Shown here piece by piece: positions 31,239 to 40,420 of a stretch of DNA of 64,000 bases. A program made the translations under genes and the position numbers. Source of the DNA: Zoogloeaceae bacterium (GTDB lineage: Bacteria > Pseudomonadota > Gammaproteobacteria > Burkholderiales > Rhodocyclaceae); assembly GCA_024235635.1 (NCBI GenBank), contig JACKMA010000002.1, positions 1 through 64,000 of the forward strand, given 5' to 3'. The notes beneath the pieces are model-generated. The model did no database searches. It was not told the origin of the DNA and saw nothing but the letters and a program-made list of their open reading frames with translations. Positions within the stretch are counted from its first letter, which is position 1; every line of letters begins with the position of its first letter.

Positions 31239-33461
31239 ATGGCCCAAGAGAGCAGCGATTCGCCTTCACCCGAAGCCAGCCCGAATCAGCAGTCTCTTGC
31301 CACCAGGGCGCGCGCCCTGGTCCGCTCCGGGATGCGGGATCTCCTCGGGGGGCTGGCAGGCACCGGCGTCGCCCTGCCACAGTCCATGGCGCTGGGGGTA
31401 GCGCTGTTCGTCGGCATGGGATTCGATGCCTCGAGCGGCGCCCTTGCGGGGCTGATCGGTGCCGCCGCGCTGTCGCTGGCCTCGGGCATTGCCGGTGCCA
31501 CCGTTGGCATGATCAGCGCACCCAACGGACCGGTCTCGATGTTGCTCGTCACCACCCTGGCCTCGGTGGCGGCCAGCGGAATCACTGGCGACGGACTGAT
31601 CCTGGCGCTGTTCGCGAGTCTGGTGCTGATGGGGCTGTTCCAGTTCCTGCTGGCGGTTTCAGGTGGCGGACAGCTGATCAAGTTCATTCCCTATCCGGCC
31701 GTCGCTGGACTCGTCACGGGCATCGGCGTGCTGATGATCCTGTCCCAGGTCGAAGCCTTGTTCGGCAATGATGCCGAGACGCTGGGTTTCGCCTGGGGGG
31801 CGTTTCCAGCGGTATCCGCCCTGGTTACCTTCGCCGGCATCACGCTTGCCCCCCGAGTTCTCCCGGGCGTCCCGGGGATCATCAGCGGCATCTTGATCGG
31901 CATCGCCGTATTTCACCTTGTCCTGCTCGCAGCGCCCGGACCCGTGCCGGAATCCTGGGTCGTGGGTACGATACCCAGTCTCACCCTCGCTGCGTTCCAC
32001 ATCGATTTCTCCTCGCTAGGCAGCCTGCCCTGGCAGATCATCCTGACCTCGGCGCTGACTCTGGCGGTTCTCGGTTCGGTGGATTGCCTGCTGACAGCGG
32101 TTGTTGCCGATGAAGCGACCGGAGAGCGACACGATGCGCGTCGCGAGCTGGCGGCCCAGGGTATCGGTCAGGTACTCGCCGGGATACTCGGAGGGGTGGG
32201 TGGCGGAGGCACCAAGGGGTCTTCGCTGGTGGCAATCAGGGCCGGGGGGCGCCGCTGGACCGCATTCGTGTCCGGAGCCACCTTTCTCATGCTGATCCTG
32301 TTTCTCGGGCCAGTGGGCCAGTTCCTGCCCATCAGCGTGCTGGCCGGCGTAATCGTTTTCGTGGGTGTCGGAATGGTCGAGTGGAACATTGTCCACTGGG
32401 TGCGCCGGCCTCAAACCCGCATGGACGGTAGTGCGGCGCTGCTCGTTGTCGCCACCACGCTTGTCTTCGGCCTGATGGTCGGCGTCGCCGTGGGGGTGCT
32501 TGGCTCGATCTTCCTGTTCCTGCATCGGCTGGTGGGCGCCCCCGTCATCCACGAGCGGGCCACCGGAAAGGAGTTGCATTCGCTGCAATTTCGGACAGCG
32601 GAAGAGCGCAGCCTGCTGGACACGCACGGCGATCGTATCGTCTATGTCGAGTTGCGTGGAAACCTGTTCTTCGGCACCGCCGACCGCCTGTTCACAGAAC
32701 TCTTACCGGACCTCGATCGGCCGGTGTGGATGATCGTCAACATGCGGCGTGTTCAATATGTGGATATCTCGGGGCTGCACCTGTTCCGGCAGATGATCAA
32801 ACGGCTGCACGCCCACGGCGGTCGGATGATATACAGCAACGTGCGCAAGAGCGCCGTGACCAAGCGCAAGATGCACAAGCTGCTGCTTTGGTTGGGCCCC
32901 GAGCCCGACCTGCCGAAAGTCAGGACGTTCAAGAGCACCGACGCTGCGCTGGAGCACGCGGAGAACCTGCTGCTGACCGCCCTGGGGCACCCTCCGTCAA
33001 CCGCCAGTCAGCGCGTGGAGGCGGATGACAACGAGATCTTCCGGCACATGCAGCCCGAATCGCGTGAGGCCATCAAGAGCGTCATGCGTTCTTTGTCCTT
33101 CAAGCGCAAGCAGGCCGTGTTTAACTATGGCGAACCCGGCGATGCCCTCTACCTTATTCTCAAGGGCGAGGTAGAGATGCGCCTTCCGACCCGCAAGTAT
33201 CACTACAAGCGACTCGGCAAGCATCGTCCGGGCTCCTACTTTGGCGCGTTGAGTCTGCTGGCCCCTGGACTCCGCTCCGCGACAGCCTTCGTTACCGAGG
33301 ACATCGAGCTGCTCATGCTCGACCGCGAGGCCCTGGACACTCTGGCCAGGAACCATCGATACGAAGAGGGCCTGAGCGTGCTCTACGAGCTGGGCGGCTT
33401 GTCCCTTGCCCAGGAGCTGCGCCAGTCGCGGGCGGAGTTACGGCGACTCGAGCGCTGGTGA
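31239..33461 (+). CDS. SulP-family anion transporter with STAS and cNMP-binding domains
   Basis: A 740-residue three-domain protein. Residues about 30-430 are the SulP/SLC26 permease (GVALPQSMALGVALFVGMGF, GMISAPNGPVSMLL, FIPYPAVAGLVTGIGVL and about 12 spans). Then comes a STAS domain (VYVELRGNLFFGTADRL, then VQYVDISGLHLFRQMI) and a C-terminal cyclic-nucleotide-binding domain (NYGEPGDALYLILKGEVEM, then GSYFGALSLLAPGLRSATA). GAGGAG precedes the chosen ATG. Substrate could be sulfate or bicarbonate. The added cNMP domain implies ligand-gated transport. Confidence 0.88.
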   Translation: MAQESSDSPSPEASPNQQSLATRARALVRSGMRDLLGGLAGTGVALPQSMALGVALFVGMGFDASSGALAGLIGAAALSLASGIAGATVGMISAPNGPVSMLLVTTLASVAASGITGDGLILALFASLVLMGLFQFLLAVSGGGQLIKFIPYPAVAGLVTGIGVLMILSQVEALFGNDAETLGFAWGAFPAVSALVTFAGITLAPRVLPGVPGIISGILIGIAVFHLVLLAAPGPVPESWVVGTIPSLTLAAFHIDFSSLGSLPWQIILTSALTLAVLGSVDCLLTAVVADEATGERHDARRELAAQGIGQVLAGILGGVGGGGTKGSSLVAIRAGGRRWTAFVSGATFLMLILFLGPVGQFLPISVLAGVIVFVGVGMVEWNIVHWVRRPQTRMDGSAALLVVATTLVFGLMVGVAVGVLGSIFLFLHRLVGAPVIHERATGKELHSLQFRTAEERSLLDTHGDRIVYVELRGNLFFGTADRLFTELLPDLDRPVWMIVNMRRVQYVDISGLHLFRQMIKRLHAHGGRMIYSNVRKSAVTKRKMHKLLLWLGPEPDLPKVRTFKSTDAALEHAENLLLTALGHPPSTASQRVEADDNEIFRHMQPESREAIKSVMRSLSFKRKQAVFNYGEPGDALYLILKGEVEMRLPTRKYHYKRLGKHRPGSYFGALSLLAPGLRSATAFVTEDIELLMLDREALDTLARNHRYEEGLSVLYELGGLSLAQELRQSRAELRRLERW

Positions 33462-33614
33462 TACCAATCCTTCGCCGTGCACCGCGCCAGCGGCAGGTCC
33501 GCTCGAGTCGGATTCTGCGTCGGCGACATAGGTGCCGATTTCGCATGCCGCACGGTCAATGAACGCGCCGATGCGACCGATGTCTCAATCCGCTTTGCAA
33601 CAGGAAGAACCAAC

Positions 33615-34559
33615 GTGCTTCATAGAATAGTCGTGCTCGCCGCGCTCCTCTTGCTGCCGCTGGCAGGCGCCGCCAAAGAGCCGAAACACGGCGCCGACCG
33701 AGAACTCGAGGTCATCGAGAGCCACCACTTCAACATTCCGGAGATCAGCGGCATGTGCTGGCGGCGAGACCCGCACAGCAAACAGCGCCAGCTGGTCATC
33801 GTCGGCGACAAGACGCACTCGCTGTATGTCGTGAATTGGGACGACAGGCAGAACGGGAAAATCGAGGAGTTCCCGTTGGCGGAGCTGGTTCCGGACTTCC
33901 GCAAAGCTGGGAGCCAGTGGGAATCCGTGGTCGCTGACGAATCGGGCCGGGTGTTCATCCTGCAGGAGAATCCGGCGCGGGTGTTCGTCACTTCGCCGGA
34001 TCTGAAGTCCATCGAACGCGTGATCAGGCTGGAAATCCCGAAGAAGGGCTTCGAAAGAGTCGCCTGGAACAAGGACCTCAATTCTCGGGGAGAAGGGCTG
34101 ATCCTGCTGAAGAACGGCAATATTCTGGTGGTCAAGGAAAAGAAACCGCTGAAGGTCCTGGAATTTTCCGCCGACGGGGCGAGCGCCGAAGGCTACCGCC
34201 CGGAGCTGGCGATGGAGTGGGCCGGCGTATTTCCGCTACCGGGCGAAGAAACCTCGACCTATACCGCCAGAGCATTCTGGGCTCTGAGCTCACGCATGGT
34301 GGACTCCAGCGGCATCAACCTGGACCCCAGGGGACGCCCCTATCTGCTTGGCGACAAGGAGTCCGTCATCCGCAGGATCTCCGGCGCCTTCACGCCGGAG
34401 GTACGAGAGATCGATCTGGGGGTCAGCTGGAAGCTGCCTGCGGTTGCCGTCAAACCAGAGGGGATGGTGATCGACGAACAGATGCGCCCGGTGATCGGGC
34501 TCGATCAGAAGAAGCCATCCGGCATGAATCTCTTCGTGCTCTCGCCGTTGATCCACTGA
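33615..34559 (+). CDS. Secreted beta-propeller-like hypothetical protein
   Basis: A 314-residue protein if started at the GTG at 33,615, preceded by AGGAAG, giving a signal peptide (HRIVVLAALLLLPLAGAA). The body has repeated beta segments (EISGMCWRRD, GSQWESVVADESGRVFIL, GINLDPRGRPYLLGD, KPEGMVIDEQMRPVIG) typical of SdiA-regulated or phytase-like propellers. No catalytic residues can be assigned. It follows the SulP gene co-directionally, 150 bp away. Confidence 0.66.
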   Translation: MLHRIVVLAALLLLPLAGAAKEPKHGADRELEVIESHHFNIPEISGMCWRRDPHSKQRQLVIVGDKTHSLYVVNWDDRQNGKIEEFPLAELVPDFRKAGSQWESVVADESGRVFILQENPARVFVTSPDLKSIERVIRLEIPKKGFERVAWNKDLNSRGEGLILLKNGNILVVKEKKPLKVLEFSADGASAEGYRPELAMEWAGVFPLPGEETSTYTARAFWALSSRMVDSSGINLDPRGRPYLLGDKESVIRRISGAFTPEVREIDLGVSWKLPAVAVKPEGMVIDEQMRPVIGLDQKKPSGMNLFVLSPLIH

Positions 34560-34779
34560 CCAGGGCCGAGAGCAGTCGAGTGGGGTGGCTGTCGTCGGCA
34601 GGGCGCGATGGCCGAAGCGCATTGCGCGCGACGGCTCGCCGCCCGAATGCAATCGGTAGTGGAACCGCGCGCCAGAACAGATTTGTGGGAACAGTAGGCA
34701 GGATTGGCGATATCTTGGATGAGCAAGTATCCGCAGACGGCAACGTCGGGATAATCTGCTTCCGATACAGGAGTCTGTT

Positions 34780-35046
34780 ATGGCTGGCGGCTGGTCACGT
34801 GACGGGGCGGTGCAGGATCAAATTGATGCAAGCGTGGAAGACGCGCTCGACCGGGCAAGGAGTCGGCTGCCCGCCGGCGAGGGCCTGAGTCAGTGTGAGG
34901 CGTGCGACGCGCAGATTCCCGAGGCGCGGCGCAAGGCGGTTCCCGGTGTGCGCATGTGCGTCAAGTGCCAAGCCGAGGCCGACAAGCGGCATGAGGCATC
35001 TTCCGGCTTCAATCGGCGGGCGAGCAAGGACAGCCAGCTGAAATAG
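34780..35046 (+). CDS. DksA/TraR-type zinc-finger protein (YbiI-like)
   Basis: An 88-residue protein with a C4 zinc finger (Cys39, Cys42, Cys60, Cys63) in the family motif CEACDAQIPEARRKAVPGVR. The helical N-terminus (VQDQIDASVEDALDRAR) and the C-terminal FNRRASKDSQL closely match E. coli YbiI. It is a short DksA/TraR relative, potentially binding RNA polymerase through the secondary channel. It stands alone. Confidence 0.9.
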   Translation: MAGGWSRDGAVQDQIDASVEDALDRARSRLPAGEGLSQCEACDAQIPEARRKAVPGVRMCVKCQAEADKRHEASSGFNRRASKDSQLK

Positions 35047-35151
35047 GCTCGGAAAGGCCTCCCGGCTCAGCCGCCGGCTTGGAGTAGAACCTTTATTGTG
35101 CGCCGTGCTCCGGAAGCACTGCAGTAGGCTCGCGTCGCGACTCCGCGGCCA

Positions 35152-36009
35152 TCAGAATGCCCAGCGTTGCGACCAATCGATGTCGTCCGTGGCGACCGCG
35201 CGCAGCGTGGCGACTGCGTTGTCCATGAAAACGGAGCGGTTGTCGCGCGAATACACGAGGTACACCGGGTAGGAGAACTCCGGCGCTTGCTCCACCCGGA
35301 GCAACTGGCCGGACTCCAGATACTTTTGCGCCACCCGGGTTCGGAAGTAGCCGCGGCCACCGCAGTGCAACAGATACTGCAGGGCCATCGGGCCGAGATT
35401 GAAATCCAGCGCCGCACGCGACAGCCCGGGCAATGCGGCGTCGTGCTGACGGCTAAACTCAGGGCCCCAATCGACATACACGTAGGGCTCGGGATTGCTC
35501 GCCGAGCAGACCTGGATCAGCTTTTCTTCGAGCACTTGCTCGACCTGTGTGCCCGACCAGTATTCGGGCTTGTAGACCAGCGCCGCATCGAGCGCGCCGA
35601 GCTCGAGTTGCTGCTGCAAGCCGGCGCCGTCGCCGGCCACGACCCTGAGCGCCTGCTCAGGCCAGGCTTCGCGCAGGCGCCGCGCCCAGTTGAAGAGGAT
35701 CGGGTTGCACAGGCTGACCTCGGCCCCCAACGCGAAGCGCGCGCCGTGTCCATCGGGAAGCGGCAGATCGCGCCGCGCAGCCTCCCAGGTTTGCACCAGC
35801 TTGTTCGCGTGATCGAGAAACTTCTGCCCGTTGTCGGTCATGCGTGCGCCGCTGCGACTTCGCGCGAACAGGCGGCACCCAAGCAACGACTCCAGCCCCT
35901 GGATGCGGGCGGTCACGGTGGTCTGGGTGACGTGCAGGCGCTCGGCCGCGGCAACGAAGCTGCCGCTGCGAACGATCTCGAGAAACGTCTTGGCGAGATT
36001 GATGTCCAT
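35152..36009 (-). CDS. LysR-family transcriptional regulator
   Basis: A 285-residue LTTR. The N-terminal winged HTH is typical (AKTFLEIVRSGSFVAAAERL, then QTTVTARIQGLESLLGCRLF), followed by the periplasmic-binding-like effector domain. The target is unknown: the divergent neighbour is the HPP-CBS gene 240 bp away, which is the natural candidate. No T-N11-A palindrome is assigned. Confidence 0.88.
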   Translation of the reverse strand: MDINLAKTFLEIVRSGSFVAAAERLHVTQTTVTARIQGLESLLGCRLFARSRSGARMTDNGQKFLDHANKLVQTWEAARRDLPLPDGHGARFALGAEVSLCNPILFNWARRLREAWPEQALRVVAGDGAGLQQQLELGALDAALVYKPEYWSGTQVEQVLEEKLIQVCSASNPEPYVYVDWGPEFSRQHDAALPGLSRAALDFNLGPMALQYLLHCGGRGYFRTRVAQKYLESGQLLRVEQAPEFSYPVYLVYSRDNRSVFMDNAVATLRAVATDDIDWSQRWAF

Positions 36010-36245
36010 GCGTTCTCATGCACTCAAGTTGCCGACACATCGAACATTTTGATGGAAAGGCTCGAATAGATTCATTTTACGGAGCGTAGTCACGGAATCA
36101 CAATGCGACCTCCCGTGACGCGAGCCCATGCCGCGAGCCCATTCGGAGTGATTGCGGTAGCGCCGGTATAAGCCATCAGGCGCCTCGAAGTGAAGCCCGC
36201 CAATGTCATCGGGGAATTCGATGCCGCGCTAGGCGCCGGGCGCCC

Positions 36246-37490
36246 GTGAGCCCCGTCAAGATCGCAGGCGTGACTTCGGCGAGAGCCCGATTCGGGCCAG
36301 TCACCTTACTCGGGCAATGTGGGTTTATTGAAGTGAATTCGCAGTTCAACTTCCTTGCGCTTCGAAGCGCCGCAAGCCTGCGCGCGGTCCGCGCGCGCGC
36401 CTGGTTGTCTGGTTTCAAGCCCGCGCGTACGGCGGTCAACACGCGCGAGCGCACACGCGCGGCGCTGGGTGCGGCAGCGGGCATCTTGCTGGCCGCATTG
36501 GTTGGCCATGAGCTGGTCCAGATCCATGCGCTCGAGCTATGGCTGATGGCGCCGCTCGGCGCCAGCGCGGTGCTGGTCTTTGCAGTGCCCGGGAGTCCGC
36601 TCGCCCAGCCCTGGCCGGTGCTCGGCGGCAACACCTTGTCGGCGCTGGTCGGCGTGGCCTGCGTCAGCCTCATCGACGACCCCAGAGCTGCGGCAGCGCT
36701 GGCGGTGGGACTCGCGGTGACGGTGATGTTCGCGGCACGCTGCCTGCATCCGCCGGGAGGCGCGACGGCCCTGCTGGTGGTGCTCAACCAGGTCGGAAAC
36801 CCTGATTTCGCGATTTATCCGGTGGCCCTCGATTCACTCCTTCTGGTGATCGCCGGGATCGTCTACAACAGCCTCACGGGGCGGCCTTACCCCCACCGCC
36901 AAAGCACACCGCAGCCCGAGGAGCCGCGCTCACTGCGCTTCTCCAGCGCGGACCTGGATGCTGCCCTGGCGCATTACAACCAGGTCCTCGATGTCAGCCG
37001 GGACGATCTCGAAGAACTTTTCCATGACGTCGAACTGGCCGCCTATCGCCGCAATCTGGGGAGCCTGAGTTGCGCCGACGTGATGTCCGCATCGCCGCAT
37101 TCGGTAGGCAGGCAGACCCCGCTGAGCGAGGCGCACACGCTCATGCACGCCAACAAGATCAAGTCCCTGCCGGTCACCGACAAGCGCGGGCGGGTGATCG
37201 GCATCGTCACCGCGTGGGACATCCTCGAGCGCATGGTGAGCGCACAAGCAGCCCGCGCTCCGCTGATCAGGCGTATCGGCTGCAACAGCGCGGCCCGCGG
37301 AGTCATCGCCGAGGTCATGAGCAAGAGCGTGTCCACCGCCGGCGAGGACCAGCCGGTGGTCGACCTGGTGCGCCTGTTCTCGCAAGGCGGACATCATCAC
37401 ATCCCGATTGTCGACAGCGCGCGGCGCCTGGTCGGGATCATCACCCAGTCGGATCTCATTCGCGCGCTCTACCGGGCCGTCCGTGTGTAG
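36246..37490 (+). CDS. HPP-family membrane protein with CBS pair
   Basis: A 414-residue protein. After a basic N-terminus, residues about 70-220 form the HPP domain with four membrane spans (LWLMAPLGASAVLVFAVPGS and the CLHPPGGATALLVVL motif that names the family). The C-terminal part has two CBS domains (CADVMSASPHSVGRQTPLSE, then AEVMSKSVSTAGEDQPVVDL). HPP proteins have been linked to nitrite transport in plastids and cyanobacteria; CBS domains suggest adenosyl-ligand control. The start is uncertain; an internal start near residue 60 is possible. Confidence 0.8.
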   Translation: MSPVKIAGVTSARARFGPVTLLGQCGFIEVNSQFNFLALRSAASLRAVRARAWLSGFKPARTAVNTRERTRAALGAAAGILLAALVGHELVQIHALELWLMAPLGASAVLVFAVPGSPLAQPWPVLGGNTLSALVGVACVSLIDDPRAAAALAVGLAVTVMFAARCLHPPGGATALLVVLNQVGNPDFAIYPVALDSLLLVIAGIVYNSLTGRPYPHRQSTPQPEEPRSLRFSSADLDAALAHYNQVLDVSRDDLEELFHDVELAAYRRNLGSLSCADVMSASPHSVGRQTPLSEAHTLMHANKIKSLPVTDKRGRVIGIVTAWDILERMVSAQAARAPLIRRIGCNSAARGVIAEVMSKSVSTAGEDQPVVDLVRLFSQGGHHHIPIVDSARRLVGIITQSDLIRALYRAVRV

Positions 37491-37565
37491 ATCCACCCCT
37501 CTGGCCGGGCGTCCTTGCCTGGTCCGATCCCCAGCGCACAGGCGCGCACTTCGCAGGTACGTCAC

Positions 37566-38972
37566 ATGTCAGACCAGAAGAAGCCCGCACGCACGATCAG
37601 CATCAAGCCCCTCTTCGAGCGCCACCAGAAGGTCTATCCACGCTCCGTCATGGGCCTCTTCCAGCGATGGCGCTGGGTCTTCGCGTGGCTGACACAGATC
37701 GTCTTCTATGGCCTCTGCTGGCTGCCGTGGAACGGTCGCCAGGCGGTGCTCTTCGACCTCGACGCGCGGCGCTTCTACGTCTTCGATCTGGTGCTGTGGC
37801 CGCAGGACGTGATCTACCTCGCGGTGATCCTGGTGCTGTCGGCGCTGGGACTCTTCTTGTTCACCACCGTCGCCGGGCGCGTGTGGTGCGGCTACACCTG
37901 CCCGCAGACCGTCTACACCGAGCTGTTCCTGTGGATCGAGGCACGCCTCGAAGGCGACCGGCCGAAACGCATGAAGCTCGACGCGGCCGGCTGGAGCGCG
38001 CGCAAATTGCGCCTCAAGACTGCCAAGCACATCGCCTGGATCGTCTTGTCGCTGTGGACCGGGTTCACCTTCGTGGGCTACTTCACACCGATCCACGAGC
38101 TCGCCGCCGGGGTGATGAGCCTCTCGCTGAGCGGCTGGGAGAGCTTCTGGATCGTCTTCTATTCCGCCTTGACCTACGGCAACGCGGGCTTCTTCCGCGA
38201 ACAGATGTGCAAGTACGTGTGCCCCTACGCGCAGTTCCAGTTCGTGATGTTCGATCCGGATACGCTGATCGTCGCCTACGACGAAACCCGCGGCGAGGCG
38301 CGCGGCGCGCGATCGAAAAAGGCGGTGCCGAGCGAAGAAGGCCTGGGTGACTGCGTCGATTGCGGAATCTGCGTCCAGGTCTGCCCGACCGGGATCGACA
38401 TCCGCGATGGCCTGCAACTCGAATGCATTGGCTGCGCGGCGTGTATCGACGCCTGCGACCAGGTGATGGACAAGATGGACTATCCGCGCGGCCTGATCCG
38501 ATACTCCACCGAGAACGCGCTCAGGGATCGCAGTACCACCGCCGAGGTGAATCGACGCGTGCTGCGCCCGCGGGTGCTGGTCTATGCGGCGGTCTTTTTC
38601 ACGCTGATGGCGGCCACCGGGTGGTCACTCGGGACCCGGGTTCCGCTCAAGGTCGACCTCCACCGTGACCGCGCGATGCTGGGACGCGAGATCGAGGATG
38701 GGCTGATCGAGAACAGCTTTCGCATGCACCTCATCAATGCCAGCGAGCACACATCCACCTTTTCTCTGGAGGCACGAGGCCTGCCCGGTATCCATGTCAC
38801 ACCAGCGGATGAGATCTCCGTGCCAGGAGCGTCCAGCCAGACGGTCATCTTCAACGTCCGCCTCCCGCCAGGCACGGCTGAGCCCGGCGCACACCCGATC
38901 CGATTCATCATTACGGACACCGCCGATCCTGCTGTAACCCTCACCGAAAAGGCCAAGTTCTGGGTGCCCTGA
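37566..38972 (+). CDS. ccoG: CcoG/RdxA-type cytochrome oxidase accessory Fe-S protein
   Basis: A 468-residue membrane ferredoxin. It has several membrane spans (VFAWLTQIVFYGLCWLPWNG, IYLAVILVLSALGLFLFTTV), the CGYTCPQTVYTELF and CKYVCPYAQFQFVMFDPDTL motifs, and two 4Fe-4S clusters (CVDCGICVQVCPTGID, CIGCAACIDACDQVMD), followed by the FixG C-terminal Ig-like domain. CcoG reduces Cu(II) for cbb3 oxidase assembly. No cco structural genes are adjacent here. Confidence 0.93.
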   Translation: MSDQKKPARTISIKPLFERHQKVYPRSVMGLFQRWRWVFAWLTQIVFYGLCWLPWNGRQAVLFDLDARRFYVFDLVLWPQDVIYLAVILVLSALGLFLFTTVAGRVWCGYTCPQTVYTELFLWIEARLEGDRPKRMKLDAAGWSARKLRLKTAKHIAWIVLSLWTGFTFVGYFTPIHELAAGVMSLSLSGWESFWIVFYSALTYGNAGFFREQMCKYVCPYAQFQFVMFDPDTLIVAYDETRGEARGARSKKAVPSEEGLGDCVDCGICVQVCPTGIDIRDGLQLECIGCAACIDACDQVMDKMDYPRGLIRYSTENALRDRSTTAEVNRRVLRPRVLVYAAVFFTLMAATGWSLGTRVPLKVDLHRDRAMLGREIEDGLIENSFRMHLINASEHTSTFSLEARGLPGIHVTPADEISVPGASSQTVIFNVRLPPGTAEPGAHPIRFIITDTADPAVTLTEKAKFWVP

Positions 38973-39264
38973 CACATCACCACCAGCTTGCTCATTTCTC
39001 CATCCTCTCAAGGATTGGAGTCTCCGGGAAACCCGGGGCGATTCACACCGTCAGAGCAACGGATGAGGCGGCAACAAGACCTTTGCGGCGACACCGCTAA
39101 ACGACGAGTGCCGCATCCTGGGCTTCTACAACCTCAGGCCAGCATCGAACGAGTACGCGCGCGTCGACCATTCAGCTCAGGCCCGGGCTTGACCGACGAC
39201 AGCATCGCCGAGGAGAAGCGCTTCATGGTTGTGTAAGTCCCAATGTGGGACTATGCTATGGCCG

Positions 39265-39567
39265 ATGCGTGTAATAGCGGTTGCAGCCCTTCGAGCCTTT
39301 TGGGAATCGCATCCCGATGCGGAGCAGCCGCTGAAAGCTTGGTACCGTGAGGCGACGAACGCGTCCTGGACGCAACCCTCGGACATCAAGTCCCAGTACC
39401 GCAGCGCCAGTGTGCTGAAGAACCGTCGAGTGGTGTTCAACATCAAGGGCAATGACTACCGGCTTGTCGTGGCGATCGCCTACAAGTTGCAGATCGTTTA
39501 CGTGAAGTTCGTTGGCACGCACAAGGAATACGACGCTGTCGACGCCGAGACCATCGATGGGCCCTGA
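39265..39567 (+). CDS. higB: HigB-type mRNA interferase toxin
   Basis: A 100-residue RelE-superfamily toxin of the HigB type (AALRAFWESHPDAEQPLKAW, then a FNIKGNDYRLVVAIAYK segment, then a YVKFVGTHKEYD end with the conserved His). I start it at MRVIAV because upstream residues are not part of the family. It cleaves ribosome-bound mRNA. It precedes higA by 18 bp, the usual toxin-first order. Confidence 0.9.
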   Translation: MRVIAVAALRAFWESHPDAEQPLKAWYREATNASWTQPSDIKSQYRSASVLKNRRVVFNIKGNDYRLVVAIAYKLQIVYVKFVGTHKEYDAVDAETIDGP

Positions 39568-39585
39568 CCGGCCACGGAAGAGAAC

Positions 39586-39990
39586 ATGGATATCCGCCCC
39601 ATCCACACCAAAGCAGACTACGAGGCAACCCTGAAGGAGGTCTCTGCCTTGGTGGATCGCGACCCGGATCCGGGAACGCCGGAGGGCGATCGCCTTGATA
39701 TATTGGCCACCTTGGTCGAGGCCTACGAGGCCAAGCACGTTCCCATCGGCAGCCCTGACCCGGTGGAGGCGATAAGATTCCGGATGGAGCAGAGAGGGCT
39801 GTCCGTAAAGGATCTTGAGCCGATCATCGGCAAAAGCAACCGGGTCTACGAAATCCTGAATCGCAAGCGCCCGTTGACCCTGGCCATGATCCGCAGACTA
39901 CACAGGAACCTGGGCATTCCGGCGGACGTCCTGATCGCGGAAACGTCGCCCGGCAGCTGCAGGATGCAGGGTGGCCACGGAGCCGCCTAG
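39586..39990 (+). CDS. higA: HigA-type antitoxin
   Basis: A 134-residue protein with an N-terminal helical toxin-binding part (MDIRPIHTKADYEATLKEVS, then EGDRLDILATLVEAYE) and a Xre-type HTH (FRMEQRGLSVKDLEPIIGK, then NRVYEILNRKRPLTLAMI). It neutralises HigB and represses the operon. The pair lies just inside the right att repeat, consistent with element maintenance. Confidence 0.9.
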   Translation: MDIRPIHTKADYEATLKEVSALVDRDPDPGTPEGDRLDILATLVEAYEAKHVPIGSPDPVEAIRFRMEQRGLSVKDLEPIIGKSNRVYEILNRKRPLTLAMIRRLHRNLGIPADVLIAETSPGSCRMQGGHGAA

Positions 39991-40106
39991 CTTATGATGC
40001 TCAACCGAGTCGTCGAGGAGTGTAGAGACGTTTCGTTGGGAGTGGTCGTCGAAATCCGGCGTAATCCAGCACAAACCCGGAACGTTTCGGAAGGTGAAAT
40101 GGCCCG

Positions 40107-40210
40107 GAGTGGCAAACGGAGTGGTTCTGTTCCGTAAGCTATTGATTACAAACAACTGACAGCGGCCTGCAAAGCCGTGTACCCCGGTTCTATTCCGAGT
40201 CGCGCCTTCA
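40107..40210 (+). other. att-like repeat carrying the 3' half of tRNA-Cys (right copy)
   Basis: Aligned without gaps to 22,207-22,310, exactly 17,900 bp away, with about 7 differences in 104 positions by eye. The tRNA part (40,162-40,210) keeps the CTGCAAA anticodon loop; the T loop is GTTCTATTCC and the end is CTTCA, so it has decayed more than the left copy. An IS21-type end begins 6 bases downstream. Confidence 0.83.
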
Positions 40211-40215
40211 AGAAC

Positions 40216-40398
40216 TATCCCTTGGCGCGAAACTCGATCACCTGTTTGCGTCGAAGCTTGACCAGCGCCAGATTGCCATCTTTGAATGATTGGCTGTAGA
40301 TAAGTTTGGCGAAGGGAGGTTCGAGCGGAAAGCGGCGAATGGTGTAGACCGACGCCGCTTCCCCGCGCGCTGCGCCGATCGCACGACGGCGACATCAA
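40216..40398 (+). mobile_element. Solo IS21-family end (remnant)
   Basis: Begins TATCCCTTGGCGC and continues with GAAACTCGATCACCTGTTTG and GATAAGTTTGGCGAAGG, in the same order as the end of the element at 61,839 (TGTCCGTTGGCGCC, GAAACTTGACCACCTGTTTG, GATAAGTTTAGCGAAGG). About 150-180 bases are recognisable and no transposase follows: the SCO-cytochrome gene ends at 40,421. It may be a one-ended deletion product. Confidence 0.75.
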
Positions 40399-40420
40399 AA
40401 GGCGGAATCCTCGCGGGAGC

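Noticed and set aside
39898..40398. A 166-codon minus-strand frame over higA and the right att repeat
   Set aside because: It is antisense to higA and translates the tRNA fragment and IS21 end.
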